Below are positions 16,063 to 24,168 of a stretch of 41,446 nt of DNA, piece after piece; within the stretch, counting starts at the first letter, position 1; every line of letters begins with the position of its first letter. The notes under the pieces are model-generated. The model saw only the letters and a program-made list of their open reading frames with translations. It did no database searches and was not told where the DNA came from. The position numbers and the translations under genes are program-made. The stretch covers positions 1-41,446 of the forward strand of contig CAZTCJ010000026.1 of assembly GCA_964612085.1 (NCBI GenBank), read 5' to 3'. The DNA comes from CAZTCJ01 sp964612085 (GTDB lineage Bacteria > Pseudomonadota > Alphaproteobacteria > JAJFIK01).

Positions 16063-16770
16063 ATGACCAAAACGGCCGCCTTGATCGTGGCCGCCGGGCG
16101 CGGATTGCGTGCCGGCGGCGGCATGCCCAAACAATACCGCACCGTCCTGGGCGAGCCCGTCTTGCGGCTCACCGCGCGGGTTTTCCAAAACCATCCGCGG
16201 ATCGCGGCCGTGCGCGTGGTCATCCATCCGGACGACCATGGGCTTTACGACACGGCGGTGAGCGGTCTCGGTCTGCTGGAGCCCGCCCATGGCGGCGCCT
16301 CGCGCCAGGAATCGGTGGCGCTGGGCCTGGAAAGCTTTCTCGGCGACCCGCCGGACCGGGTGCTGATTCATGACGGCGCGCGCCCTCTGGTGGATGCGGA
16401 TACCATCAGCCGGGTGATTGATGCCCTTGACGGTCATGACGGGGCGATCGCCGCCCTGCCCGTCTCCGACACGGTCAAGCGTGCCCATGCGGTGCCCGAC
16501 GGCGGCGATCCGGTGATCGCCGAGACCGTGCCCCGCGATCATTTGTGGCGTGCCCAGACCCCCCAGGGCTTCCGGTTCAACGCCATTCTGGACGCCCATG
16601 CCCGCGCGAAAGGCCGTGAACTGACGGACGACGCGGCGGTGGCGGAAGCGGCGGGCCTCAGCGTCGCCCTGGTCATGGGCACGGCGAACAATATCAAGAT
16701 CACCACGCCCATCGGCTTTGAACTGGCTGAACAATATCTCACCCTGGAGCGGGCGCGCGGCACCGTATAA
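16063..16770 (+). CDS. ispD: 2-C-methyl-D-erythritol 4-phosphate cytidylyltransferase
   Basis: IspD transfers CMP to methylerythritol phosphate in the MEP route to isoprenoids. The 235-residue protein has the nucleotide-binding start ALIVAAGRGLRAGGGMPKQY (residues 6-25), the conserved GGASRQESV near residue 85, HDGARPLVD and the RAQTPQGFR segment. AAGGA lies upstream of the ATG. ispF follows after an 11-base gap in a different frame, so the two are cotranscribed but not fused; many alphaproteobacteria carry a fused IspDF. Confidence 0.96.
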   Translation: MTKTAALIVAAGRGLRAGGGMPKQYRTVLGEPVLRLTARVFQNHPRIAAVRVVIHPDDHGLYDTAVSGLGLLEPAHGGASRQESVALGLESFLGDPPDRVLIHDGARPLVDADTISRVIDALDGHDGAIAALPVSDTVKRAHAVPDGGDPVIAETVPRDHLWRAQTPQGFRFNAILDAHARAKGRELTDDAAVAEAAGLSVALVMGTANNIKITTPIGFELAEQYLTLERARGTV

Positions 16771-16781
16771 GCGAGGACAGC

Positions 16782-17276
16782 ATGAGCGATTTCGAAACAC
16801 GCACGGGCACGGGCTTCGATGTCCATAAATTCGGTCCCGGCGAGGCGGTGATCATCGGTGGCATTGAGATCCCCCACGACCAGGGGCTGATGGGCCATTC
16901 GGACGCGGATGTGGCGCTCCATGCGCTCACCGACGCGTTGTTCGGCGCCCTGTGCGACGGCGATATCGGGCAGCACTTCCCGCCATCTGATCCCAAATGG
17001 AAAGGGGCGGCCTCGGATCAATTCCTGATTTATGCGGTGGACCGGCTCAAAGCCCGCCAGGGCCGTCTGGTGCATCTGGATTTGACGATCATCTGCGAGC
17101 GGCCCAAGATCGGCCCGCACCGGGAGGCCATGACCGCGCGCATCGCCGAGATCACGGGGCTTGCGCCCAACCGCGTCAGCGTAAAGGCGACGACCACGGA
17201 GCAATTGGGCTTCACCGGCCGTAAGGAAGGCATCGCCGCCCAGGCCGCCGTGACCATCGAACTGCCGAGAGAGTGA
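16782..17276 (+). CDS. ispF: 2-C-methyl-D-erythritol 2,4-cyclodiphosphate synthase
   Basis: IspF forms the cyclic diphosphate in the MEP pathway as a zinc-containing trimer. The 164-residue protein has metal ligands Asp13, His15 (TGTGFDVHKF) and His47 (GHSDADVALHAL), and the C-terminal VKATTTEQLGFTGRKEGIAAQA, which is diagnostic. It is free-standing, with a full-length single domain. One base separates its stop from the next ATG, so the PLP-dependent gene behind it is in the same operon. Confidence 0.97.
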   Translation: MSDFETRTGTGFDVHKFGPGEAVIIGGIEIPHDQGLMGHSDADVALHALTDALFGALCDGDIGQHFPPSDPKWKGAASDQFLIYAVDRLKARQGRLVHLDLTIICERPKIGPHREAMTARIAEITGLAPNRVSVKATTTEQLGFTGRKEGIAAQAAVTIELPRE

Positions 17277-17277
17277 T

Positions 17278-18291
17278 ATGACGGAGCTAGTCACGCCCCC
17301 GAGCCTCAACGACATCCGCGAGACGGCCCACAGGCTCGCGCCCCATGTGGTGCGCACGCCCGTGAGCGAGCTGCGGGACGATCTGGCGCGCAGACTTCTG
17401 GGTCCGGACGGACACCTGTTCCTGAAGCTCGAATTTCTTCAGCGCACCGGCACGTTCAAGGCCCGGGGCGCCCTCAATACGCTGATGACGCAAGACATCG
17501 CGTCCGCAGGCGTGACGGCGGTGAGCGCGGGCAATCACGCCATCGCGGTGGCGTTCGCCGCGAAGACCACGGGCCATCACGCCAAGGTGGTGCTGATCGG
17601 CACGGCCAATCCGGCCCGGCGCGCCGCGCTCCAGACCTATGGCGCGCAGGTCGTCATATCCGACACGCCCGCTGCGGCGTTCGACGAGGTGGACGCCATC
17701 GTGGAGCGGGAAGGCCGCACCCTGATCCATCCCTTCGAGGGTCCGTCGATCACGGCGGCGTCCGCCACGGTCGGGCTTGAGTTTCTGGAGGATACGGACG
17801 GTCTCGATGCGGTGATCGTGGCCATTGGCGGCGGCGGCCTCTCGTCAGGCGTCGGCGCGGCGATCAAGCAGAGCCTGCCGTCGTGCGCCGTCTATGGCGT
17901 TGAGCCGGAAGGCGCGGCGAATATGCGCCGCAGTTTCGACCAGGGCGCGCCGGCGAGCGTCAACGAGGTCAAGACCATCGCCGACAGTCTGGGCCCGCCC
18001 CGCTCGCTGCCCTATTCCTACGGTGTGTGCCGTCAGGTGCTGGACGATATCGTGCTTGTCAGCGATGACGAGATCGCGGCGGCCTGCGTGCTCCTGTTCC
18101 GCCACGCCAAGCTGGCGCTGGAGCCCGCCGCTGCCGCCGGTCTCGCCGCCGCCTGCGGACCCTTGCGGGACCGCCTTCAGGGCAAACGCGTCGGCCTGAT
18201 CCTGTGCGGCAGTAACATCGACTGGACGACGGTCCGCACCGTAATGGACCGGGGCGAAAAAGCCCTCGCGGCGGGCTTGCTGAGGGTGTGA
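17278..18291 (+). CDS. Fold-type II PLP enzyme, threonine/serine dehydratase-like
   Basis: This 337-residue enzyme has the threonine dehydratase/serine racemase fold. The PLP lysine is Lys61 in TGTFKARGALN, the substrate loop is SAGNHAIAVA (83-92), and the phosphate-binding loop is GGGGL (184-188). There is no C-terminal ACT domain, so it is not the allosteric biosynthetic IlvA form. The segment usually reading HPF-x-AGQGT is HPFEGPSITAASATVG here, a departure that may shift substrate from threonine to another hydroxy-amino acid. It follows ispF by one base. Dehydratase, racemase or a related eliminase are all possible. Confidence 0.82.
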   Translation: MTELVTPPSLNDIRETAHRLAPHVVRTPVSELRDDLARRLLGPDGHLFLKLEFLQRTGTFKARGALNTLMTQDIASAGVTAVSAGNHAIAVAFAAKTTGHHAKVVLIGTANPARRAALQTYGAQVVISDTPAAAFDEVDAIVEREGRTLIHPFEGPSITAASATVGLEFLEDTDGLDAVIVAIGGGGLSSGVGAAIKQSLPSCAVYGVEPEGAANMRRSFDQGAPASVNEVKTIADSLGPPRSLPYSYGVCRQVLDDIVLVSDDEIAAACVLLFRHAKLALEPAAAAGLAAACGPLRDRLQGKRVGLILCGSNIDWTTVRTVMDRGEKALAAGLLRV

Positions 18292-18294
18292 CCT

Positions 18295-19761
18295 TTAAAG
18301 CCCCACGCTCACCAGGGCGTCGTCGATGGCCGGAAACGGACTGCTATAAAGGGCCCTGCCCCGCTCCCCCTGCTCGGCATCAATCTGGGAGCGGATGGAA
18401 TTTCTGAAAAACTCGCCGATGTCCGGATGGTCTTCGAGGGCGGGCAGCCGCGTAAAAAAGTTGCTCCGGCTGATATGGTGAGAGCGCGTGAAATTCTCCT
18501 CGTCGTAAAAACGCGTGATCGAGTGCAGATACGTGTTGAAATCGTCCAGCCTGAGATGCTGGAGCAGGGAGCGGATGACAGGCCAGCGTTCGGCCAGGGC
18601 CAGCCAGGCGAAGAAACTCGCCCAATAACGCTGCCCCCGCGCCTCCTTCCAGAAATCCGTGTCGAGATTGTCCGCCGTCACGCTCATGAAGAGAAAGGCC
18701 TTCGAGAAAGTCCGATCGATCAGGCGCGGGTTCCGCAAGGAAGGCAGCCAGAACAGGGTCTGGATGTCGCCGACAAGCGTGTTCACTTCGCCCCGGCCCA
18801 TATGCTGGGAGAGCAACCCCGAAAGTGTCTCGCTCTCGCCTGTCGCCGCGATGGTGAAGGGCCGTTCGAAATAGGCGGCGATCAGCCGGTTCAGATCCTG
18901 ATCCCGGATCGCGGGCAGATTGATGCGCAAATCGAAGATCTTGTTCAGATATTGATCCGTATCGAAATGGGCGGTGCCGTAATGGGCGATGGCCGCTTCC
19001 TTCACCAGGGTGGGATCGAGGGCGATCAGGAAGGTGGCGTCGGCCCGCGCCGAGGTCAGGAAGTAGAGCGCTTCCAGGATCGCCACCTGATGATCGGGCA
19101 GGCAGCGGTCCAGATCGTCGATGCAGATGATGAGCCGCGCGCCCTCCCCCTGGCCCTCCAGATAGGCGCCGACCAGATCGCGGAACCGGTCGGCCATCAC
19201 CGCCACCGTGTCCACGTCCTGGTTGGCGCCGGAGGGCTTGTCGAGGGTGCCAAACAGATAGCGGATATAGTCGTCCACCGGACGGCTTGCGGCCTCCAGC
19301 ATGTTGCCGTGGGGCACGACCACGTTCAGACCCTTGAACATGATGGCATTGGCGGCGCGCAGCAGGGTCTCGGCGGTCTTGCGCACGCCTTCGAGCGAGC
19401 CCTTGTCCTTCTCGCCGATCCGCTTGACCAGCTCGGTGACGAGCGGCGTCAACAGGTCCGGCGTGCCGTATTGCCAGGGGTTGAGCCAGACCGGCGCGGG
19501 CCAGGCTTTGGTCGCTTCGAGCACCTGGGTTTCCTGGGAAATGCGCCGGAGCGTATCGGTCTTGCCCCGGCCCCAGGCCCCTTGGACCGCGATCACCGTG
19601 CCCGCCGGCATGGAGGCCGCATGGGCCAGCAGCGACCGCGCCGTCTTGGTGTGGGACAGGGAATCCTTGGCGAGCACCCGGGGCTTGTCCCCCGCCCCCG
19701 CCGCCGTCTCAGGCTTGGGGGCCTTGGTTTTCGGCTTCGCCGGCTTTCTGCTGGCAGACAT
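18295..19761 (-). CDS. KAP-family P-loop NTPase
   Basis: This 488-residue protein belongs to the KAP NTPases of the STAND-like branch. Walker A is GAWGRGKT at 61-68 and Walker B with its extended signature is LIICIDDLDRCLP at 210-222, which is highly characteristic of KAP. The sequence LNPWQYG after Walker A and YLNKIFDLRINLP fit the family. A Lys/Pro/Ala-rich leader (1-27) precedes the NTPase. I see no membrane helices, which many KAP proteins insert into the fold. GGGGAGA precedes the ATG. Bacterial KAP proteins include phage-exclusion factors such as F plasmid PifA, but the role here is unknown. It is convergent with the dehydratase-like gene, with 3 bases between the stops, and appears monocistronic. 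Confidence 0.85.
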   Translation of the reverse strand: MSASRKPAKPKTKAPKPETAAGAGDKPRVLAKDSLSHTKTARSLLAHAASMPAGTVIAVQGAWGRGKTDTLRRISQETQVLEATKAWPAPVWLNPWQYGTPDLLTPLVTELVKRIGEKDKGSLEGVRKTAETLLRAANAIMFKGLNVVVPHGNMLEAASRPVDDYIRYLFGTLDKPSGANQDVDTVAVMADRFRDLVGAYLEGQGEGARLIICIDDLDRCLPDHQVAILEALYFLTSARADATFLIALDPTLVKEAAIAHYGTAHFDTDQYLNKIFDLRINLPAIRDQDLNRLIAAYFERPFTIAATGESETLSGLLSQHMGRGEVNTLVGDIQTLFWLPSLRNPRLIDRTFSKAFLFMSVTADNLDTDFWKEARGQRYWASFFAWLALAERWPVIRSLLQHLRLDDFNTYLHSITRFYDEENFTRSHHISRSNFFTRLPALEDHPDIGEFFRNSIRSQIDAEQGERGRALYSSPFPAIDDALVSVGL

Positions 19762-19888
19762 TCCGGATCTCCCCGGTCCAGTCGTGTGAGTTCATGGTAT
19801 TCTAAGCGCTCATCGGGTCCCGCGCGAGATGACAAACGCACTCCCCGATCACATAGCCTGAGTCACGGCGGCAGATAAGGAGCGCAGG

Positions 19889-20275
19889 ATGGAAGAGCGC
19901 AAAATGGAATTGGGCACATTCTCCGTCAGCCTGACGGTCAAGGATCTGTCCGCATCGAGAGCGTTTTACGAAAAGCTGGGCTTCGAGGTCTTTCACGGCG
20001 CGCAGGACCAGGGCTGGCTGATCATGAAATCGCCGAGCTGCACCATCGGCCTGTTCCAGGGCATGTTCGAGAAGAACACCCTGACCTTCAATCCGGGCTG
20101 GAGCGCCGATGCCCAGACCCTCGACAGCTTCACCGATGTGCGCGAGATCCAGAAAAAGCTGAAAGCGGACGGTGTCACCTTTATCAGCGAAGCGGATGAA
20201 TCGAGCAGCGGTCCGGCAAGCTGCGTCGTGCTCGACCCGGATGGCAATCCGATCCTGATCGATCAGCACGTCTAA
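19889..20275 (+). CDS. VOC (glyoxalase/bleomycin resistance-like) protein
   Basis: This 128-residue single-domain protein of the vicinal oxygen chelate superfamily has the start FSVSLTVKDLSASRAFYEKLGFEVF and the end VVLDPDGNPILIDQHV, which are the two conserved beta-alpha-beta edges. Dimers of such domains make metal enzymes or ligand-binding proteins. The ATG at 19889 has AAGGAG 6 bases upstream; an in-frame ATG at 19904 is less well placed. It stands alone between the KAP gene and a convergent unknown gene. The substrate cannot be inferred. Confidence 0.85.
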   Translation: MEERKMELGTFSVSLTVKDLSASRAFYEKLGFEVFHGAQDQGWLIMKSPSCTIGLFQGMFEKNTLTFNPGWSADAQTLDSFTDVREIQKKLKADGVTFISEADESSSGPASCVVLDPDGNPILIDQHV

Positions 20276-20284
20276 AACGGTTCC

Positions 20285-21115
20285 CTAATCCGGCAGATAG
20301 GGATCGGGTTGGGTGTCCGGCAGGCGCTCGGCCGTGCCGTCCAGGCTGGAGCCGCTCTGCACCGTACCCCGCGCGGCACCGGGCAGATAATCTCTCGGCA
20401 CATCCAGGTCCAGCGGGTTCACATCGACGCCGAACTCCTTGCCGATCTGCTCAAGCGTCATGGTGCGGAAGATCCCGCCCATGACCGTGCCCACATCGCC
20501 CGCCGGATTGATCAGAGGATCGCGCCGCCAGTCGCCCGCGCCCGCCGCCTGACGGTTCGGCGCCCATTTCTCCGCTTCCGGGCAGTCGATGGGCCGGTCG
20601 AACAATCTCTCATCCACATTGGGGCAGACCAGCTCCCACAGGCCTTCCATATTCTGAAGCACCGATAAGTTTTCCGGCACGTCTGGCGCGGCGGCCGCAT
20701 CGGCTTGGCCCTGGGTTGCCGGGGCTGGCGGCGCGTCGATGGGCTGGCTTGGTACCGGTGTTGGCGCTGGGCGCGGACTGGGGTCCGGGACCGGCTCGGG
20801 GAGAGGTTCGGGCATGGGCAGCGGCTCGGGCGGCGGCGCTGGCAGCGGGCGGACGGGCGGCTCCTCCACCGGCGGCGGATCGTCGCGCGGAAGCGGCTGA
20901 GCCTGGGGGGGCGGCGGTGGCGCGGGGCGCCGTTCGGCGACGAATTCCACATCCATGGGGGCTGGCGGCGGCGCGGGTCCGAAACCGCCCATGGGCCGCA
21001 GAGCGAGCAGGCTCAGCCCCGCGCCATGGAGCACACAGGCGGCCAGAATCGCTGCTTTCGACAGGCCGCGCGCGGCCCGAGACCGGGATTTCCGCTGCCT
21101 CTTGGCCAAACCCAT
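20285..21115 (-). CDS. Proline-rich, membrane-anchored periplasmic protein of unknown function
   Basis: This protein has about 276 residues. A basic N-terminus and one hydrophobic helix (about residues 20-40) are followed by MDVEFVAERR and a long stretch rich in Pro, Glu and Ala (about 60-140), then a soluble C-terminal part. The layout copies TonB/TolA-type proteins that span the periplasm, and MDVEFV is typical of their post-membrane segment. The C-terminal half has two cysteines (VCPNVDERLF... DCPEAEKW) and no recognisable TonB domain, so energy transduction is not supported. The start is uncertain: an upstream TTG at 21181 would add 22 basic residues. It diverges from pncC. Confidence 0.7.
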   Translation of the reverse strand: MGLAKRQRKSRSRAARGLSKAAILAACVLHGAGLSLLALRPMGGFGPAPPPAPMDVEFVAERRPAPPPPPQAQPLPRDDPPPVEEPPVRPLPAPPPEPLPMPEPLPEPVPDPSPRPAPTPVPSQPIDAPPAPATQGQADAAAAPDVPENLSVLQNMEGLWELVCPNVDERLFDRPIDCPEAEKWAPNRQAAGAGDWRRDPLINPAGDVGTVMGGIFRTMTLEQIGKEFGVDVNPLDLDVPRDYLPGAARGTVQSGSSLDGTAERLPDTQPDPYLPD

Positions 21116-21299
21116 TCTCTTCTGGTTGCCGGTTTTGGATCTCAAGTCTCTTTCATGCCTGAACCGGCCACCCTGCCGCAATGCGCGGCTTGGAAAGCTG
21201 TCCCTTTCCTGTGCCCATAAGGATTACATCCCAGAGCGCGTTGCAGGGTCTGCGAAACAGCCATAGGCTTTATGGCAAGACTGATAAGGATGACGCGCC

Positions 21300-21815
21300 A
21301 TGTATCCGACGCCTTTTCTGACCCAGGCCCGCTATCTGCTGGAGGAAGCGGCGATGCGCGGCCTGATGATCGCCACGGCGGAGTCCTGCACGGGCGGGCT
21401 GATCGCCGGGCTGCTGACCGAAATCCCCGGCTCGTCCGTCGTGTTCGACCGGGGCTTTGTCACTTACTCCAACGAAGCGAAAATCGATGTGCTCGGCGTA
21501 TCCCCTGCCCTGATCGAAGCCAATGGCGCGGTCAGCAAGGAGACGGCATCGGCCATGGCGGCGGGCGCGCTCAAGCGCTCCAAGGCCCATGTCTCGATCG
21601 CCGTCACGGGCATCGCAGGCCCCGGCGGCGGCACGGAAGACAAGCCCGTGGGCCTCGTTCACCTGTGCGTGGCGGGACCGGACTCCCGCGAGATCTGCCG
21701 GGAAAAACGCTACACGGATATCGGGCGCACGAAAGTGCGGGAACGGACCGTTGAAGACGGGCTCGATATGCTGAAAGCGATGATCCGCACGGTGCCGAGC
21801 CGCGTGCAGGCTTAA
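21300..21815 (+). CDS. pncC: Nicotinamide-nucleotide amidase (CinA C-terminal domain)
   Basis: This 171-residue single-domain CinA-C protein deamidates nicotinamide mononucleotide to nicotinate mononucleotide in pyridine nucleotide salvage. The motifs are ATAESCTGGLIAGLL (around residue 25) and VTGIAGPGGGTEDKPVGLVH (around residue 101), both signature features. It lacks the N-terminal molybdopterin-like domain of full-length CinA. AAGGA lies 9 bases before the ATG. In many alphaproteobacteria this gene follows ispDF and pgpA. Here four other genes lie between ispF and pncC. Confidence 0.94.
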   Translation: MYPTPFLTQARYLLEEAAMRGLMIATAESCTGGLIAGLLTEIPGSSVVFDRGFVTYSNEAKIDVLGVSPALIEANGAVSKETASAMAAGALKRSKAHVSIAVTGIAGPGGGTEDKPVGLVHLCVAGPDSREICREKRYTDIGRTKVRERTVEDGLDMLKAMIRTVPSRVQA

Positions 21816-21836
21816 AGACTTCAGCCCCGTAAGACT

Positions 21837-22310
21837 CTAGCTCCGGCCCCGGATCGCCGGGCGGCCGTAGAGCGCATCGGCGCGCTTGTCGAAGGCCGCC
21901 ACCATGCGCCGTACCGCCTCGCCGAACACCGCGCTCATCATCAACTGCAAGGCGCGGGAGCGGAACTCGAAGTCGATATGGAAATCGACCGTGCACGACC
22001 CATCCGGGTTTTCGTCGAACAGCCAGCGGTTTTCCAGATAGCGGAACGGCCCGTCCAGATAATCGATGTCGATGCGCTTGTTCTGCCGATCCAGGATTAC
22101 CCGGCTCTGGAAACTTTCCCGGAACATCTTGAAGCTGACGGTCATGTCGGCGGTCAGATGCTCCTTGCCGTCTTCATGCACGTCCCGGCGGCGCACGCGG
22201 ATGGCGCTGCACCAGGGCAGGAATTCCGGATAGCGTTCCACATCGGCCACCAGATCGAAGATCTGGTCCGGCGTGTAGGGCAAACGGCGCTTTTGATTAT
22301 GGACCGGCAT
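21837..22310 (-). CDS. Coq10/RatA-type START-domain protein
   Basis: This 157-residue protein is of the polyketide cyclase/START superfamily. The start MPVHNQKRRLPYTPDQIFDLVADVERYPEFLPWC is typical of the Coq10/RatA family, whose members help coenzyme Q function in mitochondria and alphaproteobacteria; RatA in E. coli was described as binding the large ribosomal subunit. The ATG at 22310 lies just past the lipA stop. A longer frame from 22376 overlaps lipA and is less likely. The pairing with lipA and pncC is an alphaproteobacterial gene order. The Coq10-like role is inferred from family and lineage. Confidence 0.88.
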   Translation of the reverse strand: MPVHNQKRRLPYTPDQIFDLVADVERYPEFLPWCSAIRVRRRDVHEDGKEHLTADMTVSFKMFRESFQSRVILDRQNKRIDIDYLDGPFRYLENRWLFDENPDGSCTVDFHIDFEFRSRALQLMMSAVFGEAVRRMVAAFDKRADALYGRPAIRGRS

Positions 22311-22317
22311 TGACTTC

Positions 22318-23304
22318 TCAACCCGCGAGCTTGGCGTCGCGGGCCGCGCGCAGGCGCTCGAAATCCTCGCCCGCATGATGGGACGAGCGGGTCAGCGGGC
22401 TCGCCGAGACCATCAGGAAGCCTTTGGCGAAAGCGATCGTCTCGAACGCCTTGAACTCGGAGGGGTCCACGAACCGGTCCACCGCATGGTGCTTGCGCGT
22501 GGGCTGGAGATACTGGCCGATAGTCAGGAAATCCACCTCCGCCGAACGCAGATCGTCCATCACCTGCATGACCTCGTCGCGGCTCTCGCCGAGCCCCACC
22601 ATGATGCCCGATTTGGTGAACATGGACGGGTCCAGTTCCTTCACCCGGTCCAGCAGCCGGATCGAGTGGTAATAGCGCGCACCGGGACGCACCGAGAGAT
22701 AGAGCCGGGGTACGGTTTCCAGATTGTGGTTGAAGACGTCCGGTTTGGCCTCGACCACGGTCTCCAGCGCGCCGGGCTTGCGCAGGAAATCGGGCGTCAG
22801 CACTTCGATGGTGGTCTCGGGCCGGGCGGCGCGGATCGCCCGGATGACATCGGCGAAATGCCGCGCCCCGCCATCGGCCAGATCGTCCCGGTCGACGCTG
22901 GTGATCACCACATGATTGAGCCCCAGCTTCTCGACCGCCGCCGCCACATTGGCGGGCTCGTCCGGATCGAGGGCGTTCGGCAATCCGGTCCGGACATTAC
23001 AGAAGGCGCAGGCGCGGGTGCAGATCTCACCCATGATCATCATGGTGGCGTGGCGCTTGGCCCAGCACTCGCCGATATTGGGGCAGCCTGCTTCCTCGCA
23101 GACGGTGACCAGATTGTGCTCGCGCACGATTTTGCGGGTCTCGGCATATTCAGGCGACACGGGCGCTTTTACGCGGATCCAGTCCGGTTTGCGCTGAATG
23201 GGCGTTTCCGGCCTGTTGCGCTTTTCCGGATGGCGGACCGTTTCGCCCTGCCCGGCCGCCTGCTCCCGCGCCTCATCGTTCACCGTGTCGAGAATAGTCA
23301 CCAT
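22318..23304 (-). CDS. lipA: Lipoyl synthase
   Basis: LipA is a radical SAM enzyme that inserts two sulfurs into octanoyl-lipoyl domains. The 328-residue protein has the auxiliary cluster motif CX4CX5C (Cys69, Cys74, Cys80), the radical SAM CX3CX2C (Cys95, Cys99, Cys102) and the C-terminal RSSHHAGE with the conserved Arg-Ser-Ser that ligates the auxiliary cluster. The ATG at 23304 has GGAAGG 7 bases upstream; earlier in-frame codons up to 23403 lack these signals and lie across a perfect palindrome. It reads toward the coq10/ratA-like gene 7 bases downstream. Confidence 0.97.
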   Translation of the reverse strand: MVTILDTVNDEAREQAAGQGETVRHPEKRNRPETPIQRKPDWIRVKAPVSPEYAETRKIVREHNLVTVCEEAGCPNIGECWAKRHATMMIMGEICTRACAFCNVRTGLPNALDPDEPANVAAAVEKLGLNHVVITSVDRDDLADGGARHFADVIRAIRAARPETTIEVLTPDFLRKPGALETVVEAKPDVFNHNLETVPRLYLSVRPGARYYHSIRLLDRVKELDPSMFTKSGIMVGLGESRDEVMQVMDDLRSAEVDFLTIGQYLQPTRKHHAVDRFVDPSEFKAFETIAFAKGFLMVSASPLTRSSHHAGEDFERLRAARDAKLAG

Positions 23305-23319
23305 GGAAAAGCCTTCCGT

Positions 23320-23337
23320 TCCTTGGAATTCCAAGGA
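23320..23337. promoter_or_regulatory. 18-base perfect palindrome just upstream of lipA
   Basis: TCCTTGGAATTCCAAGGA is fully self-complementary and sits 16-33 bases before the lipA ATG, next to its ribosome site. As DNA it could be a repressor operator; as RNA it could fold on itself near the ribosome site. I see no second copy in the window. Confidence 0.45.
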
Positions 23338-23631
23338 GATAGCTTGTTGCTGCGAACCTGTTTGGAAGATGGATAGGTGAAGGAGCGCCGTCAAGGCGGG
23401 CATACATTTCCCACATTGCCGAGATCTAGATCAAAGATCGTGTCCATGTCTCCACATTTCTGCGGAATATGCCGTGGATAAAAGCACTTACTTGACCGTT
23501 GTCACAAAGTCACGGTTTGCGCCCAATCCTGCCCCATTCTTGCCCATACATTAACCAATCGTAAGAGCTGACGGGGTTCGTATCGGTGGTTGGCCTGCCG
23601 ATTAGGTAGGAATAACAGGGGTTTATACTAG

Positions 23632-24162
23632 GTGTCGATTTTCGAACCGTTCTCCAATGAGATTCTGCTGTTCGCAGGGGCCGTGTGGCTCGTGCTTTTG
23701 GGCCTGCTTTATTGGCTGACCCGCGGATTCTCCAAAACCTTGGCCCTGGGCTTTGTGGTCGCAGGCATCATCGCGCCCGCGCTCATTGTTTATGGCGCGA
23801 CGCAGGTCGCGGCCGATTACTGCCCGGAACGCACGATCAATGCCGGCGTCAGCAGCAACGGCAATTACCGTTACGCCATTGTCGAGCAGAGTTGCCAGGT
23901 GGCCTTGGGCCGTAAATTCGAAGTGCGCATCGGTCTCAATGAAGACTTCAGCACTTTGAGAACTGTCTTCCGCTCCGACGATACGCAGCGGCCGGCGGCG
24001 GTGAAGCAGACCGGCGAGCATGAGTTCCTCGTGCTTCTGGCGGCCGAAGTGCCGAATCAGACGGAAAGTCAGCCGCTCAAGCCCTTGACCGTGCGCATGG
24101 ATCCGCACACGGGCGAGAGCGAGGACCAGTATCAGCAGCGCTATCGCGACGCGACGTCGTAA
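23632..24162 (+). CDS. Unknown two-helix membrane protein
   Basis: This 176-residue protein begins with GTG. Two hydrophobic helices (about 11-29 and 37-58) are followed by a soluble C-terminal domain of about 115 residues with a pair of cysteines (DYCPERTINAG and EQSCQVALG) that could form a disulfide if it lies outside the membrane. I do not recognise a family. The start is chosen by frame; an AGGGG about 10 bases upstream is a modest ribosome site. The 327 bases separating it from lipA hold an FNR-like half site (23421-23434) and no other gene. Confidence 0.65.
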   Translation: MSIFEPFSNEILLFAGAVWLVLLGLLYWLTRGFSKTLALGFVVAGIIAPALIVYGATQVAADYCPERTINAGVSSNGNYRYAIVEQSCQVALGRKFEVRIGLNEDFSTLRTVFRSDDTQRPAAVKQTGEHEFLVLLAAEVPNQTESQPLKPLTVRMDPHTGESEDQYQQRYRDATS

Positions 24163-24168
24163 GCGTCC

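Noticed and set aside
23421..23434. FNR/CRP-like site GAGATCTAGATCAA upstream of lipA
   Set aside because: Only one half matches the TTGAT-N4-ATCAA consensus fully (8 of 10 positions); such matches are common by chance.
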